From NCBI GenBank assembly GCA_947470805.1, contig CANIVU010000002.1, positions 1 through 64,000 on the forward strand: 64,000 nucleotides of DNA. The letters run 5' to 3'. This document shows, piece by piece, positions 19,877-29,325 of this stretch. The stretch comes from Acidobacteriota bacterium (GTDB taxonomy: Bacteria > Acidobacteriota > Terriglobia > Bryobacterales > Bryobacteraceae). Position 1 is the stretch's first letter. Every line of letters begins with the position of its first letter. The notes beneath the pieces were generated by a model that saw only the letters and a list, made by a program, of their open reading frames with translations, searched no databases and had not been told where the DNA came from. The translations under genes were made by a program, and so were the position numbers.

Positions 19877-21924
19877 TGGGATTCCTCGCACCTTTCTTCC
19901 TTGGCGCCGCGGCGCTGGCCGGGCTGCCGTACTGGCTGCATCTGTTGCGCCAGCACAAAACGACGCCGGTGCCGGTGAGTTCGCTGATGTTCTGGGAGAA
20001 GCGGACGACGACGTCGACCAAGCAACGGAAGTTACGCTACTTTGCGCTGCTCGCGATGCGGCTGTTGGCGTTGTTGTTTCTGATCCTCGCGTTTTCGCAG
20101 CCCTACTGGGAGCGCACGATTGCGGCTGGCGCGGGGAAGAGAATGACCGTGGCGGCGATCGACAATTCTTTCTCCATGCGGCGCGGCGGGGCGATGGACG
20201 CGGCTCGGCAGCAGGCGTTGGGGCTGGCTGGAAAAGTCAATCCGGCGGAGCCGGGTATTGTGGTCGCGTTCGGTTCCGGGGCTCGCGAAGTGGGGCAGAA
20301 GGCCGAAGACGCCGGGACGTTCCGGAACAACGTGAACGCGATTGTCCCTGGCGATGAACGGACCGCCTATGCGGAGTTGGCGCGGGTGCTGCGCGGATTG
20401 GCGGAGGCGCACCGGATGCCGCTTGACGTGCATGTCTATACCGATTTGCAGAAGTCCGGGATGCCGGCGCGGTTCGCCGATTTGCAGTTGCCGGCCGATG
20501 CGAAGCTGGAGATTCACGACGTGGCGCCGAAGGAACAGGCGAACTTTGCTGTCGAATCGGTGACGCCTCCGGGGCGTATTTTCGATACCGCCAAGGCGCG
20601 CGTGCGCGCGACGATTGCCGGGCTGCACACGCCGAAAGCGGCGAAAGCGATTCAGCTTGTGGCCGATGGGAAAGTGCTGAGCACGAAGACGGTGGAAGTT
20701 CCCGAGAACGGTCGCGCGTCGGTGGAGTTCACGGGGCTGGACACGGGCTACGGTTTCCATCGCGGGGAGATTCGGATTGAGGGCGCGGCGGACGCGTTTC
20801 CGAACGACGATTCGTTCCGGTTTGCGATTGAGCGGTCCGATCCGCGGAAGATCCTTTTCCTGCACGCGGCGCGCGATCCGCGCAGTTCGCTGTATGTGAA
20901 GGCGGCGCTCGATGCTGCCGTGCCGAATGCCTACGCGATTGACGCGGCAGCGTATGATACGACGTCCACGCCGAACCTGACCAATGTTTCCTTTGTGGTG
21001 CTGGCCGATCCGGGGGCGTTGCCGCCGGCGCTCGAAGCATCGTTGAAAGACTACGTGCAGAAGGGCGGGGCACTGTGGATCGCCGCCGGGCCGTTCACGG
21101 GAGCGCTGTCGAAGTTACCCGTCGTTGGGCTGACTGTGAAGGGTTCGGGGATCGCATCGCGATCGCGAGAGATGTTCCAGACGGTGGCGTCGAAGGAGCC
21201 GTTGCATCCGGTGATTGAACGCGCGACGGGCCTGGAATCGGTGAAGTTTTATCAGGTTGTGAACGTGGAGCCGGGCCCGTCGAGCAAGGTGTTGGCGAAG
21301 ACGGCCGACGGCGTTCCGGTGATTCTGGAGCAGGCCGTAGGCGAGGGGCGCGTGCTGGTGCTGACCTCGCCGCTCGATAACCTGGGCAATAATCTGCCGT
21401 TGCATCCGGCGTTCATTCCGTTCGTCGAGCGCGCGGCGCAGTATCTGTCGCGCCAGCAGGAATCGACCGGCATTGTGGCCGTGGGCGAAGGCGTTGAACT
21501 GCGCGCGGCGAATGATCGCGCGATTGGCGTTGAAGTGCTGGACCCGAAGGGCGACCGCGCGTTGACGCTGGAGCAGGCGGCGAAGGCGACCTCTTTCGCA
21601 CCTGGCGCGGAAGGATACTACGAGATCCGGCGCGGCAACGGGCGTTCGAGCCTGGTGGCGGTGAACGCGGACCGGCGCGAGAGTGATTTTGCACGGATGG
21701 AAGACGAGACGGTGGGACTGTGGAAGGCCACGGGCGAGCCGTCGGAAACGCAACGTGTCAACGCGAGCGGGGAACGTACCGAGCGCGTCAGCCCCTGGTG
21801 GTGGCTGCTGCTGTTTGTCCTGTTATTGACGCTGGCCGAAGGGGTCCTGGCGTCACGTTACCTGTACGGATCCGGTGTGGGCGAATCGTCCGAGCCGGAG
21901 TTGGTTGGTAGGGAGGCCGCATGA
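19876..21924 (+). CDS. BatA-like membrane protein with VWA-type domain
   Basis: This 682-residue protein has the BatA N-terminal membrane domain (LAPFFLGAAALAGLPYWLHL, then a second helix LALLFLILAFSQPYW). A periplasmic VWA-like domain with DNSFSMRRGG near 92 follows, then a beta-sandwich region. A C-terminal helix (WWWLLLFVLLLTLAEGVLAS) ends the protein. The MIDAS motif (DNSFS) is close to the consensus DxSxS. Bat proteins were first linked to aerotolerance and act in the envelope with MoxR/DUF58. The stop overlaps the DUF4175-like gene by 4 bp. Confidence 0.88.
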   Translation: MGFLAPFFLGAAALAGLPYWLHLLRQHKTTPVPVSSLMFWEKRTTTSTKQRKLRYFALLAMRLLALLFLILAFSQPYWERTIAAGAGKRMTVAAIDNSFSMRRGGAMDAARQQALGLAGKVNPAEPGIVVAFGSGAREVGQKAEDAGTFRNNVNAIVPGDERTAYAELARVLRGLAEAHRMPLDVHVYTDLQKSGMPARFADLQLPADAKLEIHDVAPKEQANFAVESVTPPGRIFDTAKARVRATIAGLHTPKAAKAIQLVADGKVLSTKTVEVPENGRASVEFTGLDTGYGFHRGEIRIEGAADAFPNDDSFRFAIERSDPRKILFLHAARDPRSSLYVKAALDAAVPNAYAIDAAAYDTTSTPNLTNVSFVVLADPGALPPALEASLKDYVQKGGALWIAAGPFTGALSKLPVVGLTVKGSGIASRSREMFQTVASKEPLHPVIERATGLESVKFYQVVNVEPGPSSKVLAKTADGVPVILEQAVGEGRVLVLTSPLDNLGNNLPLHPAFIPFVERAAQYLSRQQESTGIVAVGEGVELRAANDRAIGVEVLDPKGDRALTLEQAAKATSFAPGAEGYYEIRRGNGRSSLVAVNADRRESDFARMEDETVGLWKATGEPSETQRVNASGERTERVSPWWWLLLFVLLLTLAEGVLASRYLYGSGVGESSEPELVGREAA

Positions 21925-24900
21925 GTGCACTGGAGAGTCTCGACGGGTACTTGAAACAGCTGGAGCGCAAGATGCGTCTGGCGGCGTGGACGCGCGGCGT
22001 GGCCGTGGCGGCTTTCTGCGCCCTGATCGCAACGGCGCTGCTGGTGCTGTACACGAACTCGACGGCGTTTGCCGACAGGCCCGTGATCATTGCCCGCTTC
22101 GTGCTCTTCCTGGTGCTGGCGCTGGCGTTGACGTTCGGCATTATCATCCCGCTATTGAAAGTGAACCGGCGCCGCGCGGCGAGCCGTGCGGAGCAGGCAT
22201 TGCCGTTTGGCGACCGGCTGCTGACGGTGGTGGAGCATCGCAACGATGCCGATCCGTTTCTGGAATTGATCGCGGCCGATGCCTTGCCGGTTGCCATTTC
22301 TGGCGGCACGGCGGCCATCGTGCCGGCGCGCACGCTGATGATGTTCGGCGCGCTGGCGATTGTTGGCGTGGGGTCGATGGTATGGCTGTTGCAGCGCGGG
22401 CCGGGCTACTGGGGCTACGGCGCGAACCTGCTGTGGTTCGGGCCTCCGAAGATTGAGGCGGGTTCCTTCTACGACATTCAGGTCCAGCCGGGGAATAAGG
22501 CTGTCCGCAAGCGCAGCGACGTGACGGTGACCGCCAATCTGGTGGGTATGCAGACGGGTGTCGTGAAGATTTTCGCTCGCTACCGCGGGGCGAGCGAATG
22601 GGAACAATCGCCGATGATGCCCCAGGGCACGGGCTATGAGTTCGTGTTCGCCGGGTTGCCCGACACGGTCGAGTATTACGTCCAGTCGGGGCCGGTGAAA
22701 TCGAAAAGCTACACGCTGACGGCGGTGGATCTGCCGGGCGTGAAGAACATTAAGGTCACCTATGTGTACCCGCCGCAATTGGGCATGCCGTCGACGACGG
22801 AGGAGCATGGCGGCGATGTCCGCGCGGTGACGGGCTCGACGGCGAAGTTGGAAATTGAGTTTGATAAGGCCCTGCAGAATGGGCTGATCGTCATCAACGG
22901 CGAGGAGACGAAATCGCTGCAGATGATCGCGCCGAACAAGGCGATTGTGGAGATCGCGGTCAATAAAAGCGGCGTCTATCACGTGGCCGGGCGTGAGTTG
23001 AACGAGAACGTGCGCCTGACCGATGACTATTTTATTGAGGCGCAGGAGGACGGCGATCCGGTGATCAAGATTCGCCGGCCGGGGCGCGATGCGAAGGTGA
23101 ACCCACTGGAAGAAGTGCCGGTGGAGGTGGAGGCGTCCGACGATTTCGGCTTGCGCGAATTGACGCTCCGGTATTCGGTGAATGGCGGCGAGGAAAAGAC
23201 GATCCAGATGCTGCCCGGCCAGAACGTGAAGCAGGCCAATGGCAAGACGCTGATCACGCTCGAGGATTTCAAGCTGCAGCCGGGCGACGTGGTGTCGATG
23301 TACGCCGTCGGCCGCGATGCGCGCAACACGGTGCAGACCGATATGGTGTTCGTGGAGGCCATGCAGTGGGAACTGGAGTATTCGCAGTCCCAGCAGGGCG
23401 GCGGCGGTGGTGGTGGCGGTGAACAGGAAGACCAGGGCAAGATTTCGGCGCGGCAGAAGGAGATCATCGCGGCTACTTGGAACCAGTTGCGGAACCGGTT
23501 CGCGGACAAGAAATCGATGGCGGAGAACGCCAAGTTCCTGTCGGAGATGCAGGCGAAGTTGAAGGATCAGGCCAAGTCGCTGGCCGAGCGCATGACGCGG
23601 CGCGAACTGTCCGGATCGAATGAGGAGTTCAAGAACTTCACGAAGGAGATGGAAGCGGCGTCGTCGGCGATGGGCTCGGCGGCCGAGAAGTTGAAGGGGG
23701 AGAAGTTCAAGGACTCGCTGCCGCATGAGCAGAAGGCGCTGCAGCATCTAATGCGTGCCGAGAGCTTGCAAAAGCAGATCCAGGTTGCCTTTGGGTCGCA
23801 GGGCGGCGGCGGTGGTGGCGGTGGCGGCGCGTCGCGCGATCTCGACAATTTGTTCGATCTCGAACTCGATACGGAGAAGAACCAGTACGAGACCGGCCAG
23901 CAGCAGGCGGGCGGCGGCGAGAGCCGCGAGAAGCAGGTGGACGAGGCCATGCAGCGGCTGAAGGAGTTGGCGCGGCGGCAGCAGGAGTTGGCCCAGCAGC
24001 AGCGGCAGAACAAACAGAGCTTCCAACAGAAGTGGCAGCAGGAACAGTTGCGCCGCGAGGCGGAAGAGCTGAAGAAGAAGATGCAGGAGTTGGCGCAGCA
24101 ACAGGGCCAGCAGAGTCAGCAGGGGCAACAAGGTCAGCAGGGCCAACAAGGACAACAGGGCCAACAAGGACAACAGGGGCAGCAAGGACAACAGGGACAG
24201 CAAGGTCAGCAAGGACAGCAAGGACAACAAGGCCAGCAGGGCCAGCAGGGCCAGTCGTCCTCGCGGGATCGTTTGCGCCAGATGGCCGGCCAGCAACAGC
24301 AACGGCAGGACCCGCGTTTGCAGCAGGCCTTGGAGCGCCTGGATCAGGCGACCAAGGATATGCAGCGGGCCAATCAGCAGGGCCAGCAGGGACAGTCCGG
24401 ACAGCAATCGGCCGATGCGCAACGAGCGGCCGAACGGCTGAATGAAGCGCAGAACGCGTTGCGCGGGATGCGCCAGGATCAATCGTCGAACAAGATGGGC
24501 GATCTGGCGGAGCGCGCCAAGCAGTTGGCCGAACAGCAGCGGGAGTTTGCCAATCGCGTCAATCAGGAATTCGGGCCGAAGTCCGGTCAACAGGGCCAGG
24601 ATCCGGCGGCGATGCGTGGGCAGAAGATGGATATCCAGCAGCAAATGGCCAAGGAAAAGGAACGCATGACGCAGGCGTCCGAGCGGCTGGAGCGAGACTT
24701 GCAGGACGCCAGCCGGCAGATGCAGGGTTCGCAGCGCCAGACCTCTTCGAAGCTGCGCGAGGCCGTCGGCCAGATGCAGCAGGACCAAGTGACGCTGCGC
24801 AACAAGATGCTTGGCAACTACTACCGGCAGGGCTTGGCGCCGTATCTGGGTTCGCGCGAGCAGTCGTTGGCGAACGATATGGACAAGCTGCGCAAGGCTA

Positions 24901-25679
24901 TTGAAGGCGCCCAGCAGTCGATGGATCCGAACGCGCAGGATGGCGGCAAGAACGAGCGCAATCTGGCCGGCGTCGAGAAGCTCCGTGAACAGCTGCAGCA
25001 GATGGTGCAGGGGCAGCGCGGGCCGAACGGCCAGCGCGGTCAGCAGGGGCAACAGGGTCAGCAAGGACAGCAGGGTCAGGGTCAACAGGGCCAAGGCCAG
25101 CAGCAGGTGCAGAACGGGCAGCGCGGCCAGCAAGGTCAACAGGGCCAGCAAGGCCAAGGTGGCCAACAAGGTCAGCAAGGGCAACAAGGCCAGCAGGGCC
25201 AAGGTGGCCAGCAAGGCCAGGGCGGGCAAATGGGCGGCGGCCAGATGGGCGGCAACGGCCGTCAGCAAAGTCCCGGGCAACGCGGCTGGCGCGAAGGCGG
25301 CGACGCCACCAACGACGGCACACGCGAGTTCAACAGCATGGCCGGCGGTGCCAATCGCACCTGGCAGGACGGCATGCGGGCGCTGAGCGAACTGCGCGGC
25401 GCGGCCGGCGAATCGCCTGAAATGCAGAAGGAAATTGAGCAAATGATCCGCGAGATGCAGCGATTGGACCCGGGTAAGTTCACCGGGAATCCGGAGCTGG
25501 TGGAGCGGATTCGCGCCCAGTTCCTGCCGCAGTTGGAGCAGTTGGAGTTGAAGCTCCGCCGTCAAGTGGAAGCGCAGCAATCCGGCAATGTGCGCAGCGG
25601 CGCCGGCGAACGGATTCCAGCAGGCTACGCCGAACAGGTGGCCGACTACTATCGCCGTCTCAGCAAAGGGAACAAATAA
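21921..25679 (+). CDS. DUF4175-like membrane protein with two long Gly-Gln-Gln repeat tracts
   Basis: This 1252-residue protein ends the operon. Two or three N-terminal membrane helices (about 23-43, 53-75, 135-155) anchor a periplasmic region with Ig-like beta segments (about 185-480). A Gly run (QQGGGGGGGGEQ) follows. The rest is highly charged coiled coil rich in Gln and Arg. It is interrupted by two (Gly-Gln-Gln)n tracts encoded at about 24100-24254 and 25030-25260. The layout matches DUF4175 proteins found next to MoxR/Bat genes, which often have Q-rich coiled coils. The tracts may form extended or triple-helical spacers, or simply be expansion-prone low complexity. It ends 6 bp from the convergent glycosyltransferase gene. 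Confidence 0.8.
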   Translation: MSALESLDGYLKQLERKMRLAAWTRGVAVAAFCALIATALLVLYTNSTAFADRPVIIARFVLFLVLALALTFGIIIPLLKVNRRRAASRAEQALPFGDRLLTVVEHRNDADPFLELIAADALPVAISGGTAAIVPARTLMMFGALAIVGVGSMVWLLQRGPGYWGYGANLLWFGPPKIEAGSFYDIQVQPGNKAVRKRSDVTVTANLVGMQTGVVKIFARYRGASEWEQSPMMPQGTGYEFVFAGLPDTVEYYVQSGPVKSKSYTLTAVDLPGVKNIKVTYVYPPQLGMPSTTEEHGGDVRAVTGSTAKLEIEFDKALQNGLIVINGEETKSLQMIAPNKAIVEIAVNKSGVYHVAGRELNENVRLTDDYFIEAQEDGDPVIKIRRPGRDAKVNPLEEVPVEVEASDDFGLRELTLRYSVNGGEEKTIQMLPGQNVKQANGKTLITLEDFKLQPGDVVSMYAVGRDARNTVQTDMVFVEAMQWELEYSQSQQGGGGGGGGEQEDQGKISARQKEIIAATWNQLRNRFADKKSMAENAKFLSEMQAKLKDQAKSLAERMTRRELSGSNEEFKNFTKEMEAASSAMGSAAEKLKGEKFKDSLPHEQKALQHLMRAESLQKQIQVAFGSQGGGGGGGGGASRDLDNLFDLELDTEKNQYETGQQQAGGGESREKQVDEAMQRLKELARRQQELAQQQRQNKQSFQQKWQQEQLRREAEELKKKMQELAQQQGQQSQQGQQGQQGQQGQQGQQGQQGQQGQQGQQGQQGQQGQQGQQGQQGQSSSRDRLRQMAGQQQQRQDPRLQQALERLDQATKDMQRANQQGQQGQSGQQSADAQRAAERLNEAQNALRGMRQDQSSNKMGDLAERAKQLAEQQREFANRVNQEFGPKSGQQGQDPAAMRGQKMDIQQQMAKEKERMTQASERLERDLQDASRQMQGSQRQTSSKLREAVGQMQQDQVTLRNKMLGNYYRQGLAPYLGSREQSLANDMDKLRKAIEGAQQSMDPNAQDGGKNERNLAGVEKLREQLQQMVQGQRGPNGQRGQQGQQGQQGQQGQGQQGQGQQQVQNGQRGQQGQQGQQGQGGQQGQQGQQGQQGQGGQQGQGGQMGGGQMGGNGRQQSPGQRGWREGGDATNDGTREFNSMAGGANRTWQDGMRALSELRGAAGESPEMQKEIEQMIREMQRLDPGKFTGNPELVERIRAQFLPQLEQLELKLRRQVEAQQSGNVRSGAGERIPAGYAEQVADYYRRLSKGNK
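24100..24254 (+). repeat. Tandem 9-bp coding repeat encoding (Gly-Gln-Gln)n, first tract
   Basis: Units of the form CAGGGCCAA / CAAGGACAA recur about seventeen times with synonymous drift, keeping the Gln-Gln-Gly phase. This is a coding minisatellite within the DUF4175-like gene and a likely site of length variation. Confidence 0.9.
25030..25260 (+). repeat. Tandem 9-bp coding repeat encoding Gly-Gln-Gln, second tract
   Basis: A less regular second tract, with interspersed GlyGly, Arg and Met units (QMGGGQMGGNG at its end). It shares the 9-bp unit with the first tract, which suggests expansion or duplication within the gene. Confidence 0.85.
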
Positions 25680-25685
25680 CCGGTC

Positions 25686-27332
25686 CTACGGTTTGGTTCG
25701 CAAGTCGTAAATGTAGATCGTGTACCCGGCGCGAGCGGTGGGTACACGGTCACGGAATTTCTTGTAGTAGTCCTCGTACGGACTCTTGAAGAAGTGCCCC
25801 GGCAATAGTGTCGCGCTGATCGCGTAGACGGCCGGTTCCGGTTCCAGGATCGTCTGCCCTTTGGCCAACTCCGGGCTCCACGGCGGGGGAGTGGAGACGA
25901 TCTCTTTATCGGTGAAATGGCGCCACGGCGTGTCGGCGCCAAAGTAGGCCAGCCGGAAGCCCTTGGCATTGTTCTTCGTGGCCCACTCGCGCAACGCCGG
26001 CAGGTCTTGCCCCCAGTCCAGATTGCTGTCCGCCAGGTAGTGAAGGCCGTTGGCCGGGCCGCCGGCGAGTGCATTGAAGAACGCGATGCCGTGCGGGTAG
26101 TAGTACAACGATTCCCCCGCACCGAGCAGCAAAGCGACCAGAACGAATCGCCGGTGTTCGACCGCTACGCGCGCGGCCATCAGTGCCGCGAACGGCAGCG
26201 CCGGAAGGATTAGCCGGATGCCCAGTTGATGCCCTGTCATGCTGGCCAGTGCGATATACAACACCGGCGGCAACAACAGGAAGACCGACAACGCGTCGCG
26301 CTTGCGGATCGTATAAACAGCAGCGGCGAGGAACAGGAGTTGATACGCCACCGGCACCTTCACGGCCAGCGCGATCAGGAAGTACCAAGGGTCGGCGGTG
26401 TGCCGAACGGTGCCCAGCAGGTAGATGGGCGGGCGATCCGCCGAGCTCCAGAACAGCCCTATGCAACCCTGCCAGAAGTACGCGGGCACGGGCAGCCACT
26501 GGAAGATCTGGCCGACGGCGGTGAACAGCCACGGCACCTTCGGATCGGCCCATTTATGCACAATTTCCACTGGATGCAACAGGCGCACGTTCCATTGATA
26601 GGCCGTGCACAGGCCCAGGTAGAGGATGGCGACGAACAGCGCGAAGTGCTGCGGAAACCGCCGCCATTGTCGCGCCAACAGAATCACCGGGCCGATACCC
26701 GCCAGAATGATCAATGACAACTTCGCGAACACGCCCAGCAAGGTCGCCGCCGCCAGCCACGACACTGTCCGCCACGACGGAGACTCCCAATAGCGCCACG
26801 CCGCATACCAGAACGCCAGGTAACCCATCGCCGCCGCCACGTCGTTCTTCACCAGTGCCCCATGGCCCAGTGCCGTCGGTTCAAAGGCGAAAATCGCTGC
26901 GGCAATCAGCGCCGCCATTCCGCCGCCAATCGCCCGTCCCCACCGCCATATCAGCAACACGGTGGCAAGGGAAAACAGCAGCGCGGGCAGCCGGAACAAA
27001 AACGTCAGCCGCTGATAAAACGGGTCTTTCAGATCCACGGCCCAGGCCGCGGCGGAAGCCCATTCGTCTTTAGACTGCCAGCGCGGATGGTCGGCGATCT
27101 CCAGCCCAAAGGCGCGCGGCACCCAGCCTGTGGTGATCTTCAACAACGGCGCCAAGTCGGGTACATGGTAAACCTTGTCGCCACCCCAGAAGAAGTGGGC
27201 GCCCAACATGTGGTTGGGTTCGTCCATGGTGACACCGGTAGTGGCCGCCTCCCGGACAAGCAGCGCGAGTAAGATGAACAACAATCCGGAGAGAGCCAGA
27301 CGCTCCTTGGTGAATAAGTTCCCTAACCCCAC
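25686..27332 (-). CDS. Multi-pass membrane glycosyltransferase (GT39/ArnT-like, GT-C fold)
   Basis: This protein of about 548 residues has roughly ten transmembrane helices. The first loop carries the acidic motif MDEPNHM near residues 36-42, the position of the catalytic Asp/Glu of polyprenol-phosphate-sugar-using GT-C enzymes. A C-terminal soluble part has DSNLDWGQDLPALREW, a sequence common to this family. It would transfer a sugar from a lipid-linked donor on the outer face of the inner membrane. The acceptor is unknown. A TTG at 27335 or GTG at 27332 can start it. GTG is preferred because GGGGAAG sits about 4 nt upstream. It overlaps the 3' end of the enolase-superfamily gene, so translation is probably coupled. 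Confidence 0.8.
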   Translation of the reverse strand: MGLGNLFTKERLALSGLLFILLALLVREAATTGVTMDEPNHMLGAHFFWGGDKVYHVPDLAPLLKITTGWVPRAFGLEIADHPRWQSKDEWASAAAWAVDLKDPFYQRLTFLFRLPALLFSLATVLLIWRWGRAIGGGMAALIAAAIFAFEPTALGHGALVKNDVAAAMGYLAFWYAAWRYWESPSWRTVSWLAAATLLGVFAKLSLIILAGIGPVILLARQWRRFPQHFALFVAILYLGLCTAYQWNVRLLHPVEIVHKWADPKVPWLFTAVGQIFQWLPVPAYFWQGCIGLFWSSADRPPIYLLGTVRHTADPWYFLIALAVKVPVAYQLLFLAAAVYTIRKRDALSVFLLLPPVLYIALASMTGHQLGIRLILPALPFAALMAARVAVEHRRFVLVALLLGAGESLYYYPHGIAFFNALAGGPANGLHYLADSNLDWGQDLPALREWATKNNAKGFRLAYFGADTPWRHFTDKEIVSTPPPWSPELAKGQTILEPEPAVYAISATLLPGHFFKSPYEDYYKKFRDRVPTARAGYTIYIYDLRTKP

Positions 27333-28546
27333 CAAACTTCCCCGGCGGCTAAGTGGGCGCGGACAGTGTCCGGATTGAGTTCAATGCCAAGGCCCGGTTT
27401 CTCGGTCGCCTTAATGTATCCGTTCTCAATATACGGGCCATCCAACAGCAATACTTTATCCATCCAGTCGCCCTTGCCGGTTACCGTCTCCGTGGCGATA
27501 TAGTCGCGAATGGTCGACGCCCACTGAATATTTCCATACGTGTGCACCTGGCTGGCCGTATTGTGCGTCGCCATGGGCATGCCGAATGGGCCGGCGAAGT
27601 CCGCGATCCGCTTGGTTTCCAGGAATCCGCCCGAATTTCGCAAGTCCGGATTCAAAATGTCACATCCCTGGTTGACGATAAACTCCTTGAATCCCTCGCG
27701 CCGCGTCAAATTCTCGCCCATACAAATCGGCACCTTGGACGACGCCGTCAACCGTTGCCAGGAAGACGAATAATCCACCAGCAATGGGTCCTCCAGCCAC
27801 AACGGCTTGATGCTCTCCACCGCGTCGGCAATCTGAATCGCCGTTCGCACATCATACTCCCAGTGGCAGTGCACGATAATATCGTGATCGAACCCAATGG
27901 CCTCGCGGCAATTCTCAAACCCCTGTCTAACTTGGAGTAATTCCTTCGTCGTCAAAATCCGGTTACTCGGGTCTTTCGCGACATCGTTCTTCGCGTTCGT
28001 CCGCGGGAATCCGAACTTGTGGCAGGTGAACCCCGCCGGGTCCGCCTTCGCCTGCGCGGCCCACTCGCGGCACGATGCCTTATCGAGCATATTCTTCGGC
28101 GCCGAGTGATCGTAAACTCGCACCTTATCCCGGAATCGCCCGCCCAATAGTGACGAACTCGGCACGCCCAGAATCTTCCCTGCCAAGTCCCACAGCGTCA
28201 TCTCAATCCCGCTCGCCGCGCGCATCAAATTGTGCGCCGAGCCATCGGTGCGGTTCCCCGACAAATTACTGCCGCCCGCCCCCAGGTTCGTGTAGATCGT
28301 ATCGATCTGCAGCGGGTCTTTCCCAATCAGCCACGGCCGCAGCGCCAGGACCTGTTCCTTTACGCCCACACCCGGCGAACCGTACGCCTCGCCGATGCCG
28401 TAAACACCGTTATCCGCCGTGATCTTGATGAGCGTGTACGTGCGCCCACCCTGCATCACCATCACCTGCACGTCTTTGATTTTTACTTTGCCGATTTGCG
28501 CGGCGGCGACTGGCAAGGTCGAGAGGAAGAGGCGTCGGGAGATCAT
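27323..28546 (-). CDS. Tat-exported mandelate racemase / muconate lactonizing-type enolase-superfamily enzyme
   Basis: This 407-residue protein has a twin-arginine signal (MISRRLFLSTLPVAAAQ), so it is probably folded in the cytosol and exported. The enolase-superfamily capping domain is followed by the barrel, with acidic ligands in LWLEDPL near 248, CMGENL near 274 and a His in THNTA near 323. It resembles the sugar-acid dehydratases (galactonate-dehydratase-like). Where that group has a metal-binding Asp (VDFH type), this protein reads VHCHWEYD, so Asp appears replaced by His in an alignment made by eye. The substrate is unknown. The gene begins 3 bp after the Cas6-like gene, whose end carries the GGTGAG ribosome site. 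Confidence 0.82.
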   Translation of the reverse strand: MISRRLFLSTLPVAAAQIGKVKIKDVQVMVMQGGRTYTLIKITADNGVYGIGEAYGSPGVGVKEQVLALRPWLIGKDPLQIDTIYTNLGAGGSNLSGNRTDGSAHNLMRAASGIEMTLWDLAGKILGVPSSSLLGGRFRDKVRVYDHSAPKNMLDKASCREWAAQAKADPAGFTCHKFGFPRTNAKNDVAKDPSNRILTTKELLQVRQGFENCREAIGFDHDIIVHCHWEYDVRTAIQIADAVESIKPLWLEDPLLVDYSSSWQRLTASSKVPICMGENLTRREGFKEFIVNQGCDILNPDLRNSGGFLETKRIADFAGPFGMPMATHNTASQVHTYGNIQWASTIRDYIATETVTGKGDWMDKVLLLDGPYIENGYIKATEKPGLGIELNPDTVRAHLAAGEVWWG

Positions 28547-28549
28547 GGC

Positions 28550-29317
28550 TCACCAATTTATCACTTTCGCGATCTTGAACCACCCGCCGCCCAATCCCGT
28601 CTGCTCCCCGGCCCCTAAAAACGGCATCGCCGCCGTCAACTCTCCCGCATATTCCACCTGCCCCACACGGCCCCCGGTGCCATAGCTCTGCCCGGTCCGC
28701 GTGCTCGTTCGCAGCCGCTCCACCACCACCGTCTCATCCCGAACCACGCGCACCGCGGCCCGTGACAACGGCGCCAGCGGCGGCTCCCCGCCATAACAAC
28801 TCATCAACGCATTGATACGATCATGCAACCGCGCGAAGAAGCCGGAACCGGTATCTGCATCGGTCGGGCTCAGCCAGTCGACAACAACACCCGCCACCGG
28901 CTCCCCAACCTCCAACGGCCACTCTCTTTCCGTCGCCTCCGTCGTCACCAACCGCGCCCTCCCCCGGCCCGGCCCAATCCCTTCGGCTTCCAACAACTCA
29001 CACATCCCCGCAAACGCCTCCCCCACCGGCAGCGCCAACGCGAACTGCACAACCTCAAACGCAAATCGCTCCCCCGCCAAAAGCCGCCGCCCATCCAGCG
29101 GATAGGCACGAATGGCGAACGGCCTCGGCGGCGTCGCATAGCCCGACGGCGCGCCCTCCCACCGCGGCTGCAGCATCGCCGCAGCCTCCGCGCACACCCG
29201 CGGAAGCAACAATCCAGCCGCCCCGCGAATCACATTTTCCGCCTGCAGCGGAGGAAAATACACCGGCGTCAACACGTCCAGTTCAAACCGGTGAATGCGT
29301 AGGGCGAAGGAGCGCAA
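28550..29317 (-). CDS. Stand-alone Cas6-like RAMP endoribonuclease family protein
   Basis: This 255-residue protein matches the CRISPR precrRNA-processing RAMP (Cas6) pattern by eye. The N-terminal ferredoxin-fold has QAENVIRGAAGLLLPR. A middle block has PRPFAIRAYPLDGRRLLAG followed by EGIGPGRGRARLV. The C-terminal G-rich loop is FLGAGEQTGLGGGWFKI. The Cys-rich insertion seen in many relatives is missing. No catalytic His can be assigned with confidence (H9 is one candidate). No CRISPR array and no other cas gene are in the window. It is co-directional with the PEP-CTERM, enolase and glycosyltransferase genes. The TTG start at 29317 has TAGAAT 5 nt upstream and is uncertain. It may be a domesticated RNase or a trans-acting Cas6. 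Confidence 0.7.
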   Translation of the reverse strand: MRSFALRIHRFELDVLTPVYFPPLQAENVIRGAAGLLLPRVCAEAAAMLQPRWEGAPSGYATPPRPFAIRAYPLDGRRLLAGERFAFEVVQFALALPVGEAFAGMCELLEAEGIGPGRGRARLVTTEATEREWPLEVGEPVAGVVVDWLSPTDADTGSGFFARLHDRINALMSCYGGEPPLAPLSRAAVRVVRDETVVVERLRTSTRTGQSYGTGGRVGQVEYAGELTAAMPFLGAGEQTGLGGGWFKIAKVINW

Positions 29318-29325
29318 CCCCTATT

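Noticed and set aside
24100-25260. Repeat arrays considered as CRISPR
   Set aside because: Units are 9 bp, without unique spacers, and keep the reading frame of a long protein. They are coding repeats, so the Cas6-like gene gains no array from them.
23748-25580. Minus-strand open frame of 610 codons made of Leu/Ala repeats
   Set aside because: It is opposite the Gly-Gln-Gln repeat gene. The Leu repeats simply mirror the CAG/CAA repeats. There is no signal peptide or family motif.
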